From Flavobacterium glaciei (GTDB lineage Bacteria > Bacteroidota > Bacteroidia > Flavobacteriales > Flavobacteriaceae), in NCBI RefSeq assembly GCF_003350545.1, contig NZ_QQBA01000006.1:112046-176045 (forward strand): a stretch of 64,000 nt of DNA. The letters run 5' to 3'. Both the position numbers and the translations under genes were made by a program. Position 1 is the stretch's first letter; the number at the start of each line of letters is the position of its first letter. The notes below the pieces were generated by a model that saw only the letters and a program-made list of their open reading frames with translations, made no database searches and was not told where the DNA came from. Of the stretch, positions 1 to 8,443 are shown in pieces.

Positions 1-833
1 ATATGGTTTTCTCGGGCAATATCAGCAGATTTCTCATACGTAGCAACTAAGTCGGCATAATCCCAACCTTTAACTCTTAGTATTTCATACCCATTGGTAC
101 CTTTTTCTCTCTGATACCCTTTTAGAATTTCCGAAATATTTTCTTTGGTTGTTTGGTGTTTAGCATGAACTGAAATACCATACTCATCATCCCAAACACT
201 CATAACCATAGGTACTTGTAATACTCCTGCAGCATTTATAGTTTCGAAAAACAGCCCTTCAGAGGTACTTGCATTTCCTATTGTTCCCCAAGCAATTTCA
301 TTTCCTTCATTTGAAAAATTAGCTGCATTAGGTATTCCAGTAACTTGTCTGTATATTTTAGAAGCTTGAGCAAGTCCTAGTAAACGCGGCATTTGCCCAG
401 CTGTAGGAGAAATATCAGCACTTGAATTTTTTTGTTCTGTTAAGTTTTTCCAACTTCCATCTTCATTTAAACTATGAGTGGCAAAGTGACCGCCCATTTG
501 TCTTCCTGCTGACATAGGTTCTAGTTCAATATCAGTATGACCATATAAACCGGCAAAAAATTGTTGCACGGTTAATTCTCCTATTGCCATCATAAAAGTT
601 TGATCGCGATAATACCCAGAGCGGAAGTCTCCATTTTTGAAGGCTTTAGCCATAGCTAACTGGGGAACCTCTTTTCCATCACCAAAAATGCCAAATTTAG
701 CTTTTCCAGTCAATACTTCTTTACGACCTAAAAGACTGCATTCTCTGCTTACTATAGCTAATTTATAGTCATTCAGTACTTCGATTTTGAAATCTTCAAA
801 TGTCAATGTAGTATTGGTTTTTTCTTTTATCAT
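1..833 (-). CDS. Fused alpha/beta 2-oxoacid dehydrogenase E1 component (5' part only)
   Basis: Thiamine-diphosphate-dependent E1 of a branched-chain 2-oxoacid or pyruvate dehydrogenase complex, which decarboxylates the 2-oxoacid and passes the acyl group to E2. The first 277 codons are visible and the reading frame runs open off the left edge. I read MIKEKTNTTLTFEDF at the start, then SGYYRDQTFMMAIGEL, MGGHFATHSLNEDG and SPTAGQMPRLLGLAQ, which is the alpha-subunit half (pyrimidine and TPP-binding region). In flavobacteria this half is normally fused to a beta half in a protein of roughly 650-690 residues; that part is outside the window. The start is the ATG complement at 831-833, and no in-frame ATG lies just upstream. 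The exact substrate cannot be decided from this part. Confidence 0.85.
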   Translation of the reverse strand, partial: MIKEKTNTTLTFEDFKIEVLNDYKLAIVSRECSLLGRKEVLTGKAKFGIFGDGKEVPQLAMAKAFKNGDFRSGYYRDQTFMMAIGELTVQQFFAGLYGHTDIELEPMSAGRQMGGHFATHSLNEDGSWKNLTEQKNSSADISPTAGQMPRLLGLAQASKIYRQVTGIPNAANFSNEGNEIAWGTIGNASTSEGLFFETINAAGVLQVPMVMSVWDDEYGISVHAKHQTTKENISEILKGYQREKGTNGYEILRVKGWDYADLVATYEKSADIARENH

Positions 834-1019
834 AATTGAAAAGTATAACTTTATGAGGCAAATTTACTTAAAAACTAGCTATTTTCATAATTCATTAAAA
901 AAAATATAATTTAATTATTGCAATTTATTCTAATAAAAAGAACTTTATTTTTTTTATATGTGTAATTTTATATTCGATTTAGTGAGAATAATTTAATAAA
1001 TAATGAAAAATATATTGGA

Positions 1020-3848
1020 TTAAAACCATTTTCGATTAAAAAGATTGATTAATGTTTTAGGTGAAAAAGTTATTATAAATCGTACTTTCTCATTGTAATT
1101 ATTTTGTGTTATTTCCCATCCTCTATTAGAATAGACCGGAAAATATAACTCGAAGTAATCTGTAACTAGATTAAGACGTATTCCACTGTCAAATATAAAA
1201 TCTTTGTTTTGGTTTTTATTTTTAATGAAACCTACATCTCCATATATTTCTATCCAGTTCCATATACTAACACTAGCATTTAAGCTGGTAATCCATCTAT
1301 TGGCAAATGGTGTTTCCATTTTTGATTTAAAGCCACCTTCAGCCATTATGAATTGTTGGCTATAAAAACCGGTGCTTTCTGAACGCCCAAAATAATTGTA
1401 ATCAAACAAATAATCAGTAGGTCTGTCTGTGGCGAAACTAAAAAAATCAGATTCCGTTTTGTTATATAAAAAGCTTCCTGCATAGAATCGCAAATTAATT
1501 TGGCGGTTGTTTTCAAAAAGTTTTCTGTATTCAATTTCGCCGTTTATTTTTCCAAATTTCCCTGAGATTTGAATATCTGAACTAAAATTGAAATGATTCG
1601 TTACCTCAGTTTTTGTATTTACATAACGTGCATTAAAGATAGAATAACTTGATGGAGCATTGTCCATTGCAAAAGCGCTTTTTTCCCTGTTTACAATTAC
1701 TTGACGCAATAGAATGAGTTGTTTTCTATTATCTCTAAAATTAGGCTCTCGAATTCGCAATTGCACCATAGGATTTAATCTCAAGTAGGAAGCGTCCTGT
1801 GCGTAGTGAAAGTATGAGCCGCTAATGGAGTATCTTACATTGAAAAGTGTACTGTTTCTATAATTTTGATTAACTGCAAACGAAGCAGAACCGGATAAAT
1901 TATTTGACCTCGTAGAGTAGGATGGATTGATATCAAATGTAAAAGGCTTATCTAAAATGGTCTTATTATGCAATCGTAATCCTGGAGTTATACCATCATA
2001 CAAATTATAATAAATGGAAGGAACATATAAGACCTGATTGTAATATGGATCCTCTAAATCTTTTAAAAACACAAATTTAACCGGGCGATTATTCGGAAAA
2101 AAACCGTCTAATTTTTTCCAGTTATTTCGTAAATTAAATTCTGGAACTTCATTTTTTAAATTTAAAACAATTTTATCAGCACCATTTCTTGGAAATGTAA
2201 AAGTGCTGTCGCATTCTTCAATATCCAACCATTGTTTAAAGACAACGGCGCCCTTTTTTGTACCATAAACAGGGATTGGAATAGGAGTTTCTGTTTTGTT
2301 AATTACTGAAAAAGTGATGCTGTCTTGCGTTTTCTTAACGCTTGAAAATTTGTAATCTATGATAGCTCTAGAGTTAATAATAGTATTAAAAAACCAATTG
2401 ATATTTTTGTCTGTATTTGATTTTAGTATGGTTTCAAAATTAGTTCTGGAAACTTGTTGCGTCAAATTAAGACTGTAAAATTGTTTGATACTAGCAGGCA
2501 CAGTTTCATTTTGTAAATAATCATCTAAAAATCGAATACTCAATCCAGAACGATATTTACTGGCTATTTGTTCATTAAATTTTATCAATGTGTTTTTTGA
2601 ATCCCCAAGTGCTTGATCCAGATTTTTCCGAGCCATCAGCATATATAAATAGCTGTACTGATCATTAAAACCAATGTTAGCGATGTTATAACTATTTAAG
2701 AGCCTGATATTTGATATAGTCCCCATCATTTTAGTATTTGGGTGATTTTCATCCATATATTTCATCATGGCATAAACTTGCAAACCATCGTATATCCAGT
2801 TGTCTTTTCGGGGATCTAATTGTAAACTTTTTTTTAAATATTCATTCAAATAAGTTTTAAGAAATTTAATTTCAAAAAGAAATTCATCCGTAAACGGGCT
2901 TATAAACGAAGGAAGTTGATTTAAACCATAAAATGGATTTCTATCGTAATCTGTTTGAGATACAACAATCTTTTCATGGGGATATTTTCCAATTAATTCG
3001 TTTGCAAAGTTTACAATTCTATCTATTACAATTGACTTTTGTATTGGTTCTATTTTGTTATTTCGTAAATCTGTAAGTACTTCAACAGCGTTATTCTTAT
3101 AGCTTTCAAAATGGTTTTTAGGCTCTATGATAAGATTGAAATCAGCCCTGCTATTCCCAGATAAATTATAATTGGCAAAAGAGTCTGAAATAGTTGATAA
3201 ACTACTTTTTAAATCGGAAGTTACTTCGAAATTATTGGGTGTTTTTAAATTAATTTCAAAACTTGAGTAAGCATTTGCGATATCATCTAAATTCGTATTA
3301 CTATATCGTATAAAATCATGGTTTTCAAATCGGGCAGGAGTAAGAAACCAGTTTTTAAGGTGTATAGTTCCGCTATTATTGTACCCATATTTTGTAAATT
3401 TATCGCTTGGGATTTTAGTAATATAATTTAAGTTTAAAACAATTTTCTGATTCGGAAGAAGAATACGACCTAATTTAATTTCAATTAAATCAGGATTTTT
3501 TTCGGGTCTTTCCCATGACAAAACCATTTTATTCGAATCTGAAATGATCAGGTTATTAGTTCCTCCGCGCTCTTCTTCTTTTGCTAAATGAAATCCTCTA
3601 TAAAATTCATCAGAAAATCGTTTGGCTAATGGCGTGTTTTTAGCAGAAAAAGCATTATTCCAATCATTTAATACAATCGATTTTAAAGTGTCATTTGACT
3701 GATTAAAAAAAGTAATTTGTTGTTGAATTGTCAACACTTTATTCTCTATGTTTAAGTCAGCCTTTATCTCAGAATGATGTTGGCCATATTGTTTTATTGA
3801 AAGTAATAAAACAAGGGTATAAAACGTGATTTTAAAGAATGATTTCAA
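1020..3848 (-). CDS. M1-peptidase-like protein lacking HExxH, with C-terminal beta-barrel-like region
   Basis: A 942-residue exported protein. The N-terminus (MKSFFKITFYTLVLLLSI) is a signal peptide. Residues about 25-500 follow the M1 aminopeptidase layout: an N-terminal beta domain, a GLNQLP segment near residue 307 where M1 enzymes carry the G(A/G)MEN loop, then FLKTYLNEYL near 327 where HExxH is expected, and WIYDGLQVYAMMKY near 350 where the family has its WLxEGxxxY helix. The zinc ligands are absent, so it is probably catalytically dead. From about residue 630 the sequence alternates polar and aromatic residues like an outer-membrane barrel and ends in F. The start is TTG (complement 3846-3848); no in-frame ATG fits upstream, and the signal peptide begins directly at this codon. 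It is probably a surface or outer-membrane protein; the function is unknown. Confidence 0.75.
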   Translation of the reverse strand: MKSFFKITFYTLVLLLSIKQYGQHHSEIKADLNIENKVLTIQQQITFFNQSNDTLKSIVLNDWNNAFSAKNTPLAKRFSDEFYRGFHLAKEEERGGTNNLIISDSNKMVLSWERPEKNPDLIEIKLGRILLPNQKIVLNLNYITKIPSDKFTKYGYNNSGTIHLKNWFLTPARFENHDFIRYSNTNLDDIANAYSSFEINLKTPNNFEVTSDLKSSLSTISDSFANYNLSGNSRADFNLIIEPKNHFESYKNNAVEVLTDLRNNKIEPIQKSIVIDRIVNFANELIGKYPHEKIVVSQTDYDRNPFYGLNQLPSFISPFTDEFLFEIKFLKTYLNEYLKKSLQLDPRKDNWIYDGLQVYAMMKYMDENHPNTKMMGTISNIRLLNSYNIANIGFNDQYSYLYMLMARKNLDQALGDSKNTLIKFNEQIASKYRSGLSIRFLDDYLQNETVPASIKQFYSLNLTQQVSRTNFETILKSNTDKNINWFFNTIINSRAIIDYKFSSVKKTQDSITFSVINKTETPIPIPVYGTKKGAVVFKQWLDIEECDSTFTFPRNGADKIVLNLKNEVPEFNLRNNWKKLDGFFPNNRPVKFVFLKDLEDPYYNQVLYVPSIYYNLYDGITPGLRLHNKTILDKPFTFDINPSYSTRSNNLSGSASFAVNQNYRNSTLFNVRYSISGSYFHYAQDASYLRLNPMVQLRIREPNFRDNRKQLILLRQVIVNREKSAFAMDNAPSSYSIFNARYVNTKTEVTNHFNFSSDIQISGKFGKINGEIEYRKLFENNRQINLRFYAGSFLYNKTESDFFSFATDRPTDYLFDYNYFGRSESTGFYSQQFIMAEGGFKSKMETPFANRWITSLNASVSIWNWIEIYGDVGFIKNKNQNKDFIFDSGIRLNLVTDYFELYFPVYSNRGWEITQNNYNEKVRFIITFSPKTLINLFNRKWF

Positions 3849-3929
3849 ATTCCGATGTTAATTTTAATAAAAAATAAATATACTTTTTTTTTAGAATAAA
3901 ACACTATCAACTCAACCAAATTAACATAA

Positions 3930-3957
3930 AAAAAGCTGTCGGTTAGACAGCTTTTTC
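3930..3957 (-). terminator. Rho-independent terminator of the LOG-family gene
   Basis: Perfect hairpin: arm AAAAAGCTGTC, loop GGTTA, arm GACAGCTTTTT. It lies just past the stop of the LOG-family gene, and the A-rich left arm gives a U tract when read on the minus strand. It also lies upstream of the M1-like gene and so separates the two transcripts. Confidence 0.8.
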
Positions 3958-3958
3958 A

Positions 3959-4687
3959 TTAAAAATTTGGTGATAAATCGTATTTTTTATAAAAGGCATT
4001 TAGTACATCAACCACTTCATCCTCAGTATCTACAATTTTAAATAAATTCAAATCTTGAGGACTTACTGTGCTTTCTTTTTCGACTAAAACAGTTTTTATC
4101 CAATCTATTAATCCAGACCAAAAACTGGTACCCACTAGAATAATAGGAAACTTAGCAATTTTTTTTGTCTGAATCAAAGTTATCGCTTCAAACAATTCAT
4201 CCATAGTTCCAAAACCTCCTGGCATCACTACAAAACCTTGTGAATACTTGACAAACATCACTTTTCGAACAAAGAAGTAATCAAAATTCAGATTCTTATC
4301 ACTGTCAATATAGGGGTTAAAATGCTGTTCAAAAGGCAATTCAATATTCAATCCCACAGATGTTCCACCGCCAAGATGAGCACCTTTATTTCCGGCTTCC
4401 ATAATTCCGGGACCACCGCCTGTAATTACGCCATAACCGGCTTTACTGATTTTATATGCAATTTTTTCTGCCAGTAAATAATTAGAATCCTCAGGTTTTG
4501 TTCTTGCGGAACCAAAAATAGAAACGCAAGGACCTATGCGTCCCATGCTTTCATAACCGTTTACAAATTCGGCCATAATTTTAAAAATAGCCCAACTATC
4601 ATTGGTTCTAATCTCATTCCAAGTCTTTCTTTTTAGTCGGTCTTGGATAACTTTATCTTCATCATTGTCAAAATCTTCTAATCTCAT
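3959..4687 (-). CDS. LOG-family protein (TIGR00730-type Rossmann fold)
   Basis: A 242-residue member of the LOG family (lysine decarboxylase-like Rossmann fold), which includes nucleoside 5'-monophosphate phosphoribohydrolases such as the cytokinin-activating enzyme. The two diagnostic motifs are present: GGGPGIMEAGNKGA near residue 90 and PGGFGTMDELFE near residue 155, which carries the catalytic Glu of the PGGxGTxxE motif. An N-terminal extension of about 45 charged residues precedes the Rossmann core, as in the long bacterial forms. The ATG at 4685-4687 is the only reasonable start. It is likely cytoplasmic and monocistronic, closed by the terminator at 3930-3957. The physiological substrate in Bacteroidetes is not settled. 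Confidence 0.88.
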   Translation of the reverse strand: MRLEDFDNDEDKVIQDRLKRKTWNEIRTNDSWAIFKIMAEFVNGYESMGRIGPCVSIFGSARTKPEDSNYLLAEKIAYKISKAGYGVITGGGPGIMEAGNKGAHLGGGTSVGLNIELPFEQHFNPYIDSDKNLNFDYFFVRKVMFVKYSQGFVVMPGGFGTMDELFEAITLIQTKKIAKFPIILVGTSFWSGLIDWIKTVLVEKESTVSPQDLNLFKIVDTEDEVVDVLNAFYKKYDLSPNF

Positions 4688-4721
4688 ATTCTATATTTTA
4701 GTTGTCTTTTCTATTTTTTTC

Positions 4722-4802
4722 AGGAGCTTAATCCTGCTGTCCGTTTTATCTTTTTATTTTTTAAAGAAAAAAATAAAAAGGATGCCACTTCCATCAGGGC
4801 TA
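4722..4802 (+). repeat. Dispersed hairpin-core intergenic element, copy 1
   Basis: Begins GGAGCTTAATCCTGCTGTCC, continues into an A/T hairpin (ATCTTTTTATTTTTT against AAAAAAATAAAAAGGAT) and ends CCACTTCCATCAGGGCTA. The same order of parts recurs in divergent form at 61243-61325 and 63246-63330. I remember related strings from other Bacteroidetes intergenic regions but cannot verify that here. It could be a REP-like element or a structured RNA. Confidence 0.55.
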
Positions 4803-4866
4803 AAAATCGAGCCTGCTAAAGTAATTCTTTTTTTAAAACTGAAGCTTATTGATTTACCACTTTTTT

Positions 4867-4911
4867 ATTCCCCTCCTTTGGAGGGGTGCCCGCAGGGCGG
4901 GGTGGCTTTTT
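4867..4911 (+). repeat. Left inverted repeat of the DUF559 unit
   Basis: Palindrome CCCCTCCTTTGGAGGGG, followed by TGCCCGCAGGGCGGGGTGG and a T tract. It matches the complement of 5477-5525 for the first 27 bp. The internal hairpin here is GCCC-GCA-GGGC, shorter than in the right copy. Confidence 0.85.
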
Positions 4912-4938
4912 ATTGGTACAATTTCAAATCTTATTTAC

Positions 4939-5364
4939 TTAACTACCAAACTCCAAAACAATATATTCCTCCAGCTCCTTCATCACATTATTCAAATCGT
5001 GTTTTATCCTTAAATCAGAAATCCGATATAACTTTAATCCTAAAGATATAAGATACTCTTCTCTTTTTTTATCGTATTCTTCCTTGTTGTCATGACTTGA
5101 ACCGTCAATTTCGATTATCAATCCCAACGTTTTGACGTAAAAATCTACGATATAGTTACCTATTATTCTTTGTCTGTCAAAATCTATTTTCCAAAATATT
5201 CCTTTATGAACTTGCAACCAAAAGATCACTTCTGAAAGCACACCTGCTTTGCGCAATGCTCTAGCCCTAGATTTTAAGTTTATGTTGTAGGGTAAGTTTT
5301 CGATCAATTTTCTATAAATTGGCTTTCCGTTTACATAAGCGGTTATTTCTCGATTACTTTCCAT
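4939..5364 (-). CDS. DUF559 (Vsr-like endonuclease fold) protein
   Basis: A 141-residue protein of the DUF559 family, which shares the restriction-endonuclease/Vsr fold. Visible core: SEVIFWLQ, then FDRQRIIGNYIVDFYV (the Asp of the nuclease core), LGLIIEIDGSSHD (second acidic residue plus the Ser-His pair) and REEYLISLGLKLYRI. These match DUF559 order and spacing, so the catalytic residues look intact. The N-terminal 30 residues (AYVNGKPIYRKLIENLPY) are a family-specific lead-in. It sits alone between LOG and uvrA, inside inverted palindromic repeats, with 113 bp upstream and about 28 bp downstream to the repeats. Solo DUF559 genes have no settled function; a role in moving or maintaining the flanking repeats is my hypothesis. 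Confidence 0.85.
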   Translation of the reverse strand: MESNREITAYVNGKPIYRKLIENLPYNINLKSRARALRKAGVLSEVIFWLQVHKGIFWKIDFDRQRIIGNYIVDFYVKTLGLIIEIDGSSHDNKEEYDKKREEYLISLGLKLYRISDLRIKHDLNNVMKELEEYIVLEFGS

Positions 5365-5476
5365 ACGATTTGCTTTTTTTACATTCCTTTGATAGTAAGG
5401 GTTACAATTAAGTTGTTGCCGTTACTAGAGTTCAATTTACATAAAAAAGCCAATTTTTGCAAAAAATACAAAATCT

Positions 5477-5525
5477 AAAAACCACCCCGCCCGCCGCGGC
5501 GGGCACCCCTCCAAAGGAGGGGAAT
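5477..5525 (-). repeat. Right inverted repeat of the DUF559 unit
   Basis: Read on the minus strand: ATTCCCCTCC, the palindrome CCCCTCCTTTGGAGGGG, then a longer GC hairpin (GCCCGCCGCGGCGGGC) and GGGGTGG with a T tract. It lies directly after the uvrA stop, so it may also terminate uvrA transcription. The hairpin differs from the left copy by an expanded GC core, which suggests compensatory or gene-conversion change. Confidence 0.85.
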
Positions 5526-8356
5526 TAAACCAACTCTTTCTTTAAAAACTGAGCGGTATAGCTTTTTTTACTTTTTGCAACTTCTTCGGGCGTGCCTTTG
5601 GCAATCAGCTGACCGCCACCTTTTCCGCCTTCAGGACCAATATCTATGATGTAATCGGCTAGTTTAATTACGTCCATATTATGCTCGATAATCAAAATCG
5701 TATTTCCTTTATCAACCAGTTTGTTAATAACTTCCATCAAAACTCTAATATCCTCAAAATGGAGTCCTGTTGTAGGTTCGTCAAGAATATAAAACGTATT
5801 TCCAGTGTCTTTTTTAGATAATTCTCCTGCTAACTTGATGCGTTGTGCTTCGCCACCAGAAAGCGTTGTGCTTTGTTGGCCTAAAGTGATATAACCTAAA
5901 CCAACATCCTGAATGGTTTTTACTTTTCTATAAATTTTCGGAATCATTTCAAAAAACGGAACGGCTTCATCAACTGTCATATTCAATACATCCGAAATAG
6001 ATTTTCCTTTATATCTAATTTCCAATGTTTCTCTATTAAAACGCTTTCCTTGACAGGTCTCACATTCTACGTAAACGTCTGGCAAAAAGTTCATTTCTAT
6101 TGTTCGAACACCTGATCCTTCGCAGGTTTCACATCGTCCGCCTTTTACATTAAAACTAAAACGTCCCGCTTTGTATCCACGAATCATACTCTCAGAAGTC
6201 ATCGTAAACAGGTTTCTGATTTCGGTAAAAACTTCGGTGTAAGTTGCTGGATTCGAGCGTGGCGTTCTACCAATAGGACTTTGGTCAATATCAATCACTT
6301 TATCGATATGCTCTAAACCTTCAATTTTTTTGTACGGTTGCGGTTTTTTGACACCATTAAAATAATACGCATTCAAAATAGGGTAGAGCGTCTCGTTGAT
6401 TAAAGTCGATTTTCCACTTCCCGAAACTCCAGTCACGCAAATCATTTTACCCAAAGGCAATTCTATCGAAACATTTTTCAAGTTATTTCCGGTTGCTTCC
6501 GTTAGTTTTAGAAATTTTCCATTGCCTTCTCTTCGTTTTTTAGGAACCTCAATTTTCATTTCGCCATTCATGTACATCGCAGTAATAGTTTGGTGTTTCA
6601 AGATTTCGGCAGGTGTTCCTTTGCTGATAATTTCACCACCGTATTTCCCAGCTTTTGGTCCAATATCAATCACATAATCGGCGCGTTCTATCATATCCTT
6701 GTCATGTTCCACAACAATTACCGAATTTCCAATATCGCGTAATTGTTCGAGAGAATGAATTAATTTTTCATTATCTCTTTGGTGTAAACCAATACTGGGT
6801 TCGTCTAGTATATACAAAACTCCAACCAATTGCGAACCAATTTGTGTGGCCAAACGAATACGTTGTGCTTCACCACCAGAAAGTGATTTTGAGCTTCGGC
6901 TTAAAGCCAAATAATTTAAACCCACATTCATCAAAAAGTTCAATCGGTCCTTAATCTCTTTGATTACTTCAGTCGCAATACGCTTTTGTTTATCAGATAG
7001 ATGGTTGTCTAAATCATTAAACCAAACTGTCAAATCCGAAATGTCCATGTCGCACAATTCGGTGATGTTTTTTGTGTTGATTTTAAAGAATTGTGCTTCT
7101 TTTTTTAATCGGGAACCTTCACAAACAGGACATTTTATTTCATCCATGAATTCCTTTGCCCAACGTTTTATGCTTGTTGAACCACTTTCATCATGTTGAT
7201 TTTTTATGAAATGCGAAATTCCTTCAAAATCAATTTTATATTCTTTAGTAACTCCAGCTGTTTTCGATTCGATACTAAATTTTTCTTTGCCACCATTCAA
7301 AATCATTTCCATCGCCTCAGCAGGAATGGTTTCAATAGGATCAGTCAATTTAAAACCGAATTTTTCGCCAATGGTTTCTAATTGCTTAAAAATCCAAGAG
7401 CTTTTGTATTCGCCCAAGGGAGCAAAACCGCCCGCTTTGATAGATAATTTCGGGTTTGGAACAATTTTTTTACTGTTGACTTCATTCACAGTTCCAAGTC
7501 CGTTGCAATGATCGCAAGCTCCTTTTGGAGAATTGAAAGAAAATAAATTAGGCTCTGGATTTTGATAGGAAATTCCAGTACTAGGACACATCAAGTTCCG
7601 ACTAAAATAACGCACCTCATTCGAATCTTGGTCTAATACCATCAATACATTTTCCCCTTGATTCATGGCGGTATTGATACTTTCCATCAAACGTTTGGCG
7701 TTATCTGGCGTATCTTCAATTACCATTCGGTCCACAACAATTTCGATATCGTGTGTTTTGTAACGGTCGAGTTTCATCCCTAAAGTAATATCAAGCACGT
7801 CGCCATTTACACGTACTTTCAAGAAACCTTGCTTGGCAATTTGTTGAAAAAGCTCTGCGTAATGTCCTTTTCGAGCTCGAATTACAGGTGCCAAAATATT
7901 GATTCTTTTTCCTGCAAAATCCTGAATGATCAAATCCTTAATTTGTTCGTCAGAGTAAGAAACCATTTTCTCGCCACTGTTGTAACTATAGGCATCGGCA
8001 CCACGAGCATAAAGCAAACGCAAGAAATCGTAAATTTCAGTAATTGTTCCTACCGTAGAACGTGGACTTTTACTAGTCGTTTTTTGTTCAATAGCAATCA
8101 CAGGCGAAAGCCCGTCGATTTTATCAACATCAGGACGTTCTAATCCACCTAAAAACTGACGTGCATAAGCAGAAAAAGTTTCTACATAACGGCGTTGCCC
8201 TTCGGCATAAATGGTATCAAAAGCTAAGGAGGATTTTCCAGAACCTGAAAGACCGGTAATTACAACCAGTTTTTCTCTTGGAATGGAAACATCTATATTT
8301 TTTAAGTTGTGCACGCGAGCGCCTTGAACTTCAATGGTATTGTCTTTGTCTAGCAT
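5525..8356 (-). CDS. uvrA: UvrABC excinuclease subunit A
   Basis: DNA-damage recognition ATPase of nucleotide excision repair; a UvrA dimer loads UvrB at lesions. The protein has 943 residues, the usual length. Visible: Walker [10 protein letters not shown] at 35-43, the FSAYARQFL region, ABC signature [14 protein letters not shown] near 490, second Walker [10 protein letters not shown] near 645, the C-terminal zinc finger CETCEGSG...CETCQGKRF near 738-768, and second signature [13 protein letters not shown] near 832. The N-terminal CxxC of the first zinc site of enterobacterial UvrA (around residue 120) is not seen here ([13 protein letters not shown] instead); the second module still has CPVC and CDHC pairs. 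It is monocistronic. Its stop codon overlaps the edge of the GC-rich repeat. Confidence 0.97.
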   Translation of the reverse strand: MLDKDNTIEVQGARVHNLKNIDVSIPREKLVVITGLSGSGKSSLAFDTIYAEGQRRYVETFSAYARQFLGGLERPDVDKIDGLSPVIAIEQKTTSKSPRSTVGTITEIYDFLRLLYARGADAYSYNSGEKMVSYSDEQIKDLIIQDFAGKRINILAPVIRARKGHYAELFQQIAKQGFLKVRVNGDVLDITLGMKLDRYKTHDIEIVVDRMVIEDTPDNAKRLMESINTAMNQGENVLMVLDQDSNEVRYFSRNLMCPSTGISYQNPEPNLFSFNSPKGACDHCNGLGTVNEVNSKKIVPNPKLSIKAGGFAPLGEYKSSWIFKQLETIGEKFGFKLTDPIETIPAEAMEMILNGGKEKFSIESKTAGVTKEYKIDFEGISHFIKNQHDESGSTSIKRWAKEFMDEIKCPVCEGSRLKKEAQFFKINTKNITELCDMDISDLTVWFNDLDNHLSDKQKRIATEVIKEIKDRLNFLMNVGLNYLALSRSSKSLSGGEAQRIRLATQIGSQLVGVLYILDEPSIGLHQRDNEKLIHSLEQLRDIGNSVIVVEHDKDMIERADYVIDIGPKAGKYGGEIISKGTPAEILKHQTITAMYMNGEMKIEVPKKRREGNGKFLKLTEATGNNLKNVSIELPLGKMICVTGVSGSGKSTLINETLYPILNAYYFNGVKKPQPYKKIEGLEHIDKVIDIDQSPIGRTPRSNPATYTEVFTEIRNLFTMTSESMIRGYKAGRFSFNVKGGRCETCEGSGVRTIEMNFLPDVYVECETCQGKRFNRETLEIRYKGKSISDVLNMTVDEAVPFFEMIPKIYRKVKTIQDVGLGYITLGQQSTTLSGGEAQRIKLAGELSKKDTGNTFYILDEPTTGLHFEDIRVLMEVINKLVDKGNTILIIEHNMDVIKLADYIIDIGPEGGKGGGQLIAKGTPEEVAKSKKSYTAQFLKKELV

Positions 8357-8443
8357 AATTTTTTTGCAAAAAGCAAAGTTACCATTTTGATTTATTCTTT
8401 TGATGCAACAGTTTAGGAGATTGTGTTAAAAGAAAATCAAAAA

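Larger units (their letters stand above)
4867..5525. mobile_element. Candidate mini-element: DUF559 gene between inverted palindromic repeats
   Basis: The unit is bounded by ATTCCCCTCC at the left and its exact complement GGAGGGGAAT at the right. Each terminus carries a 7-bp-stem hairpin (CCCCTCCTTTGGAGGGG), then a GC-rich hairpin and a GGGGTGG-T-tract tail pointing inward. The only gene inside is the DUF559 protein. The right end abuts the uvrA stop codon. Calling it mobile is inference; no target duplication was identified. Confidence 0.4.

Noticed and set aside
4602..5051. 149-codon open frame on the plus strand
   Set aside because: It runs antisense through the LOG gene start, the intergenic element and the DUF559 3' end; composition is low-complexity Leu/Ser and it spans a repeat.
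7829..8143. Antisense frames inside uvrA
   Set aside because: Shadows of a strongly conserved gene; no independent support.
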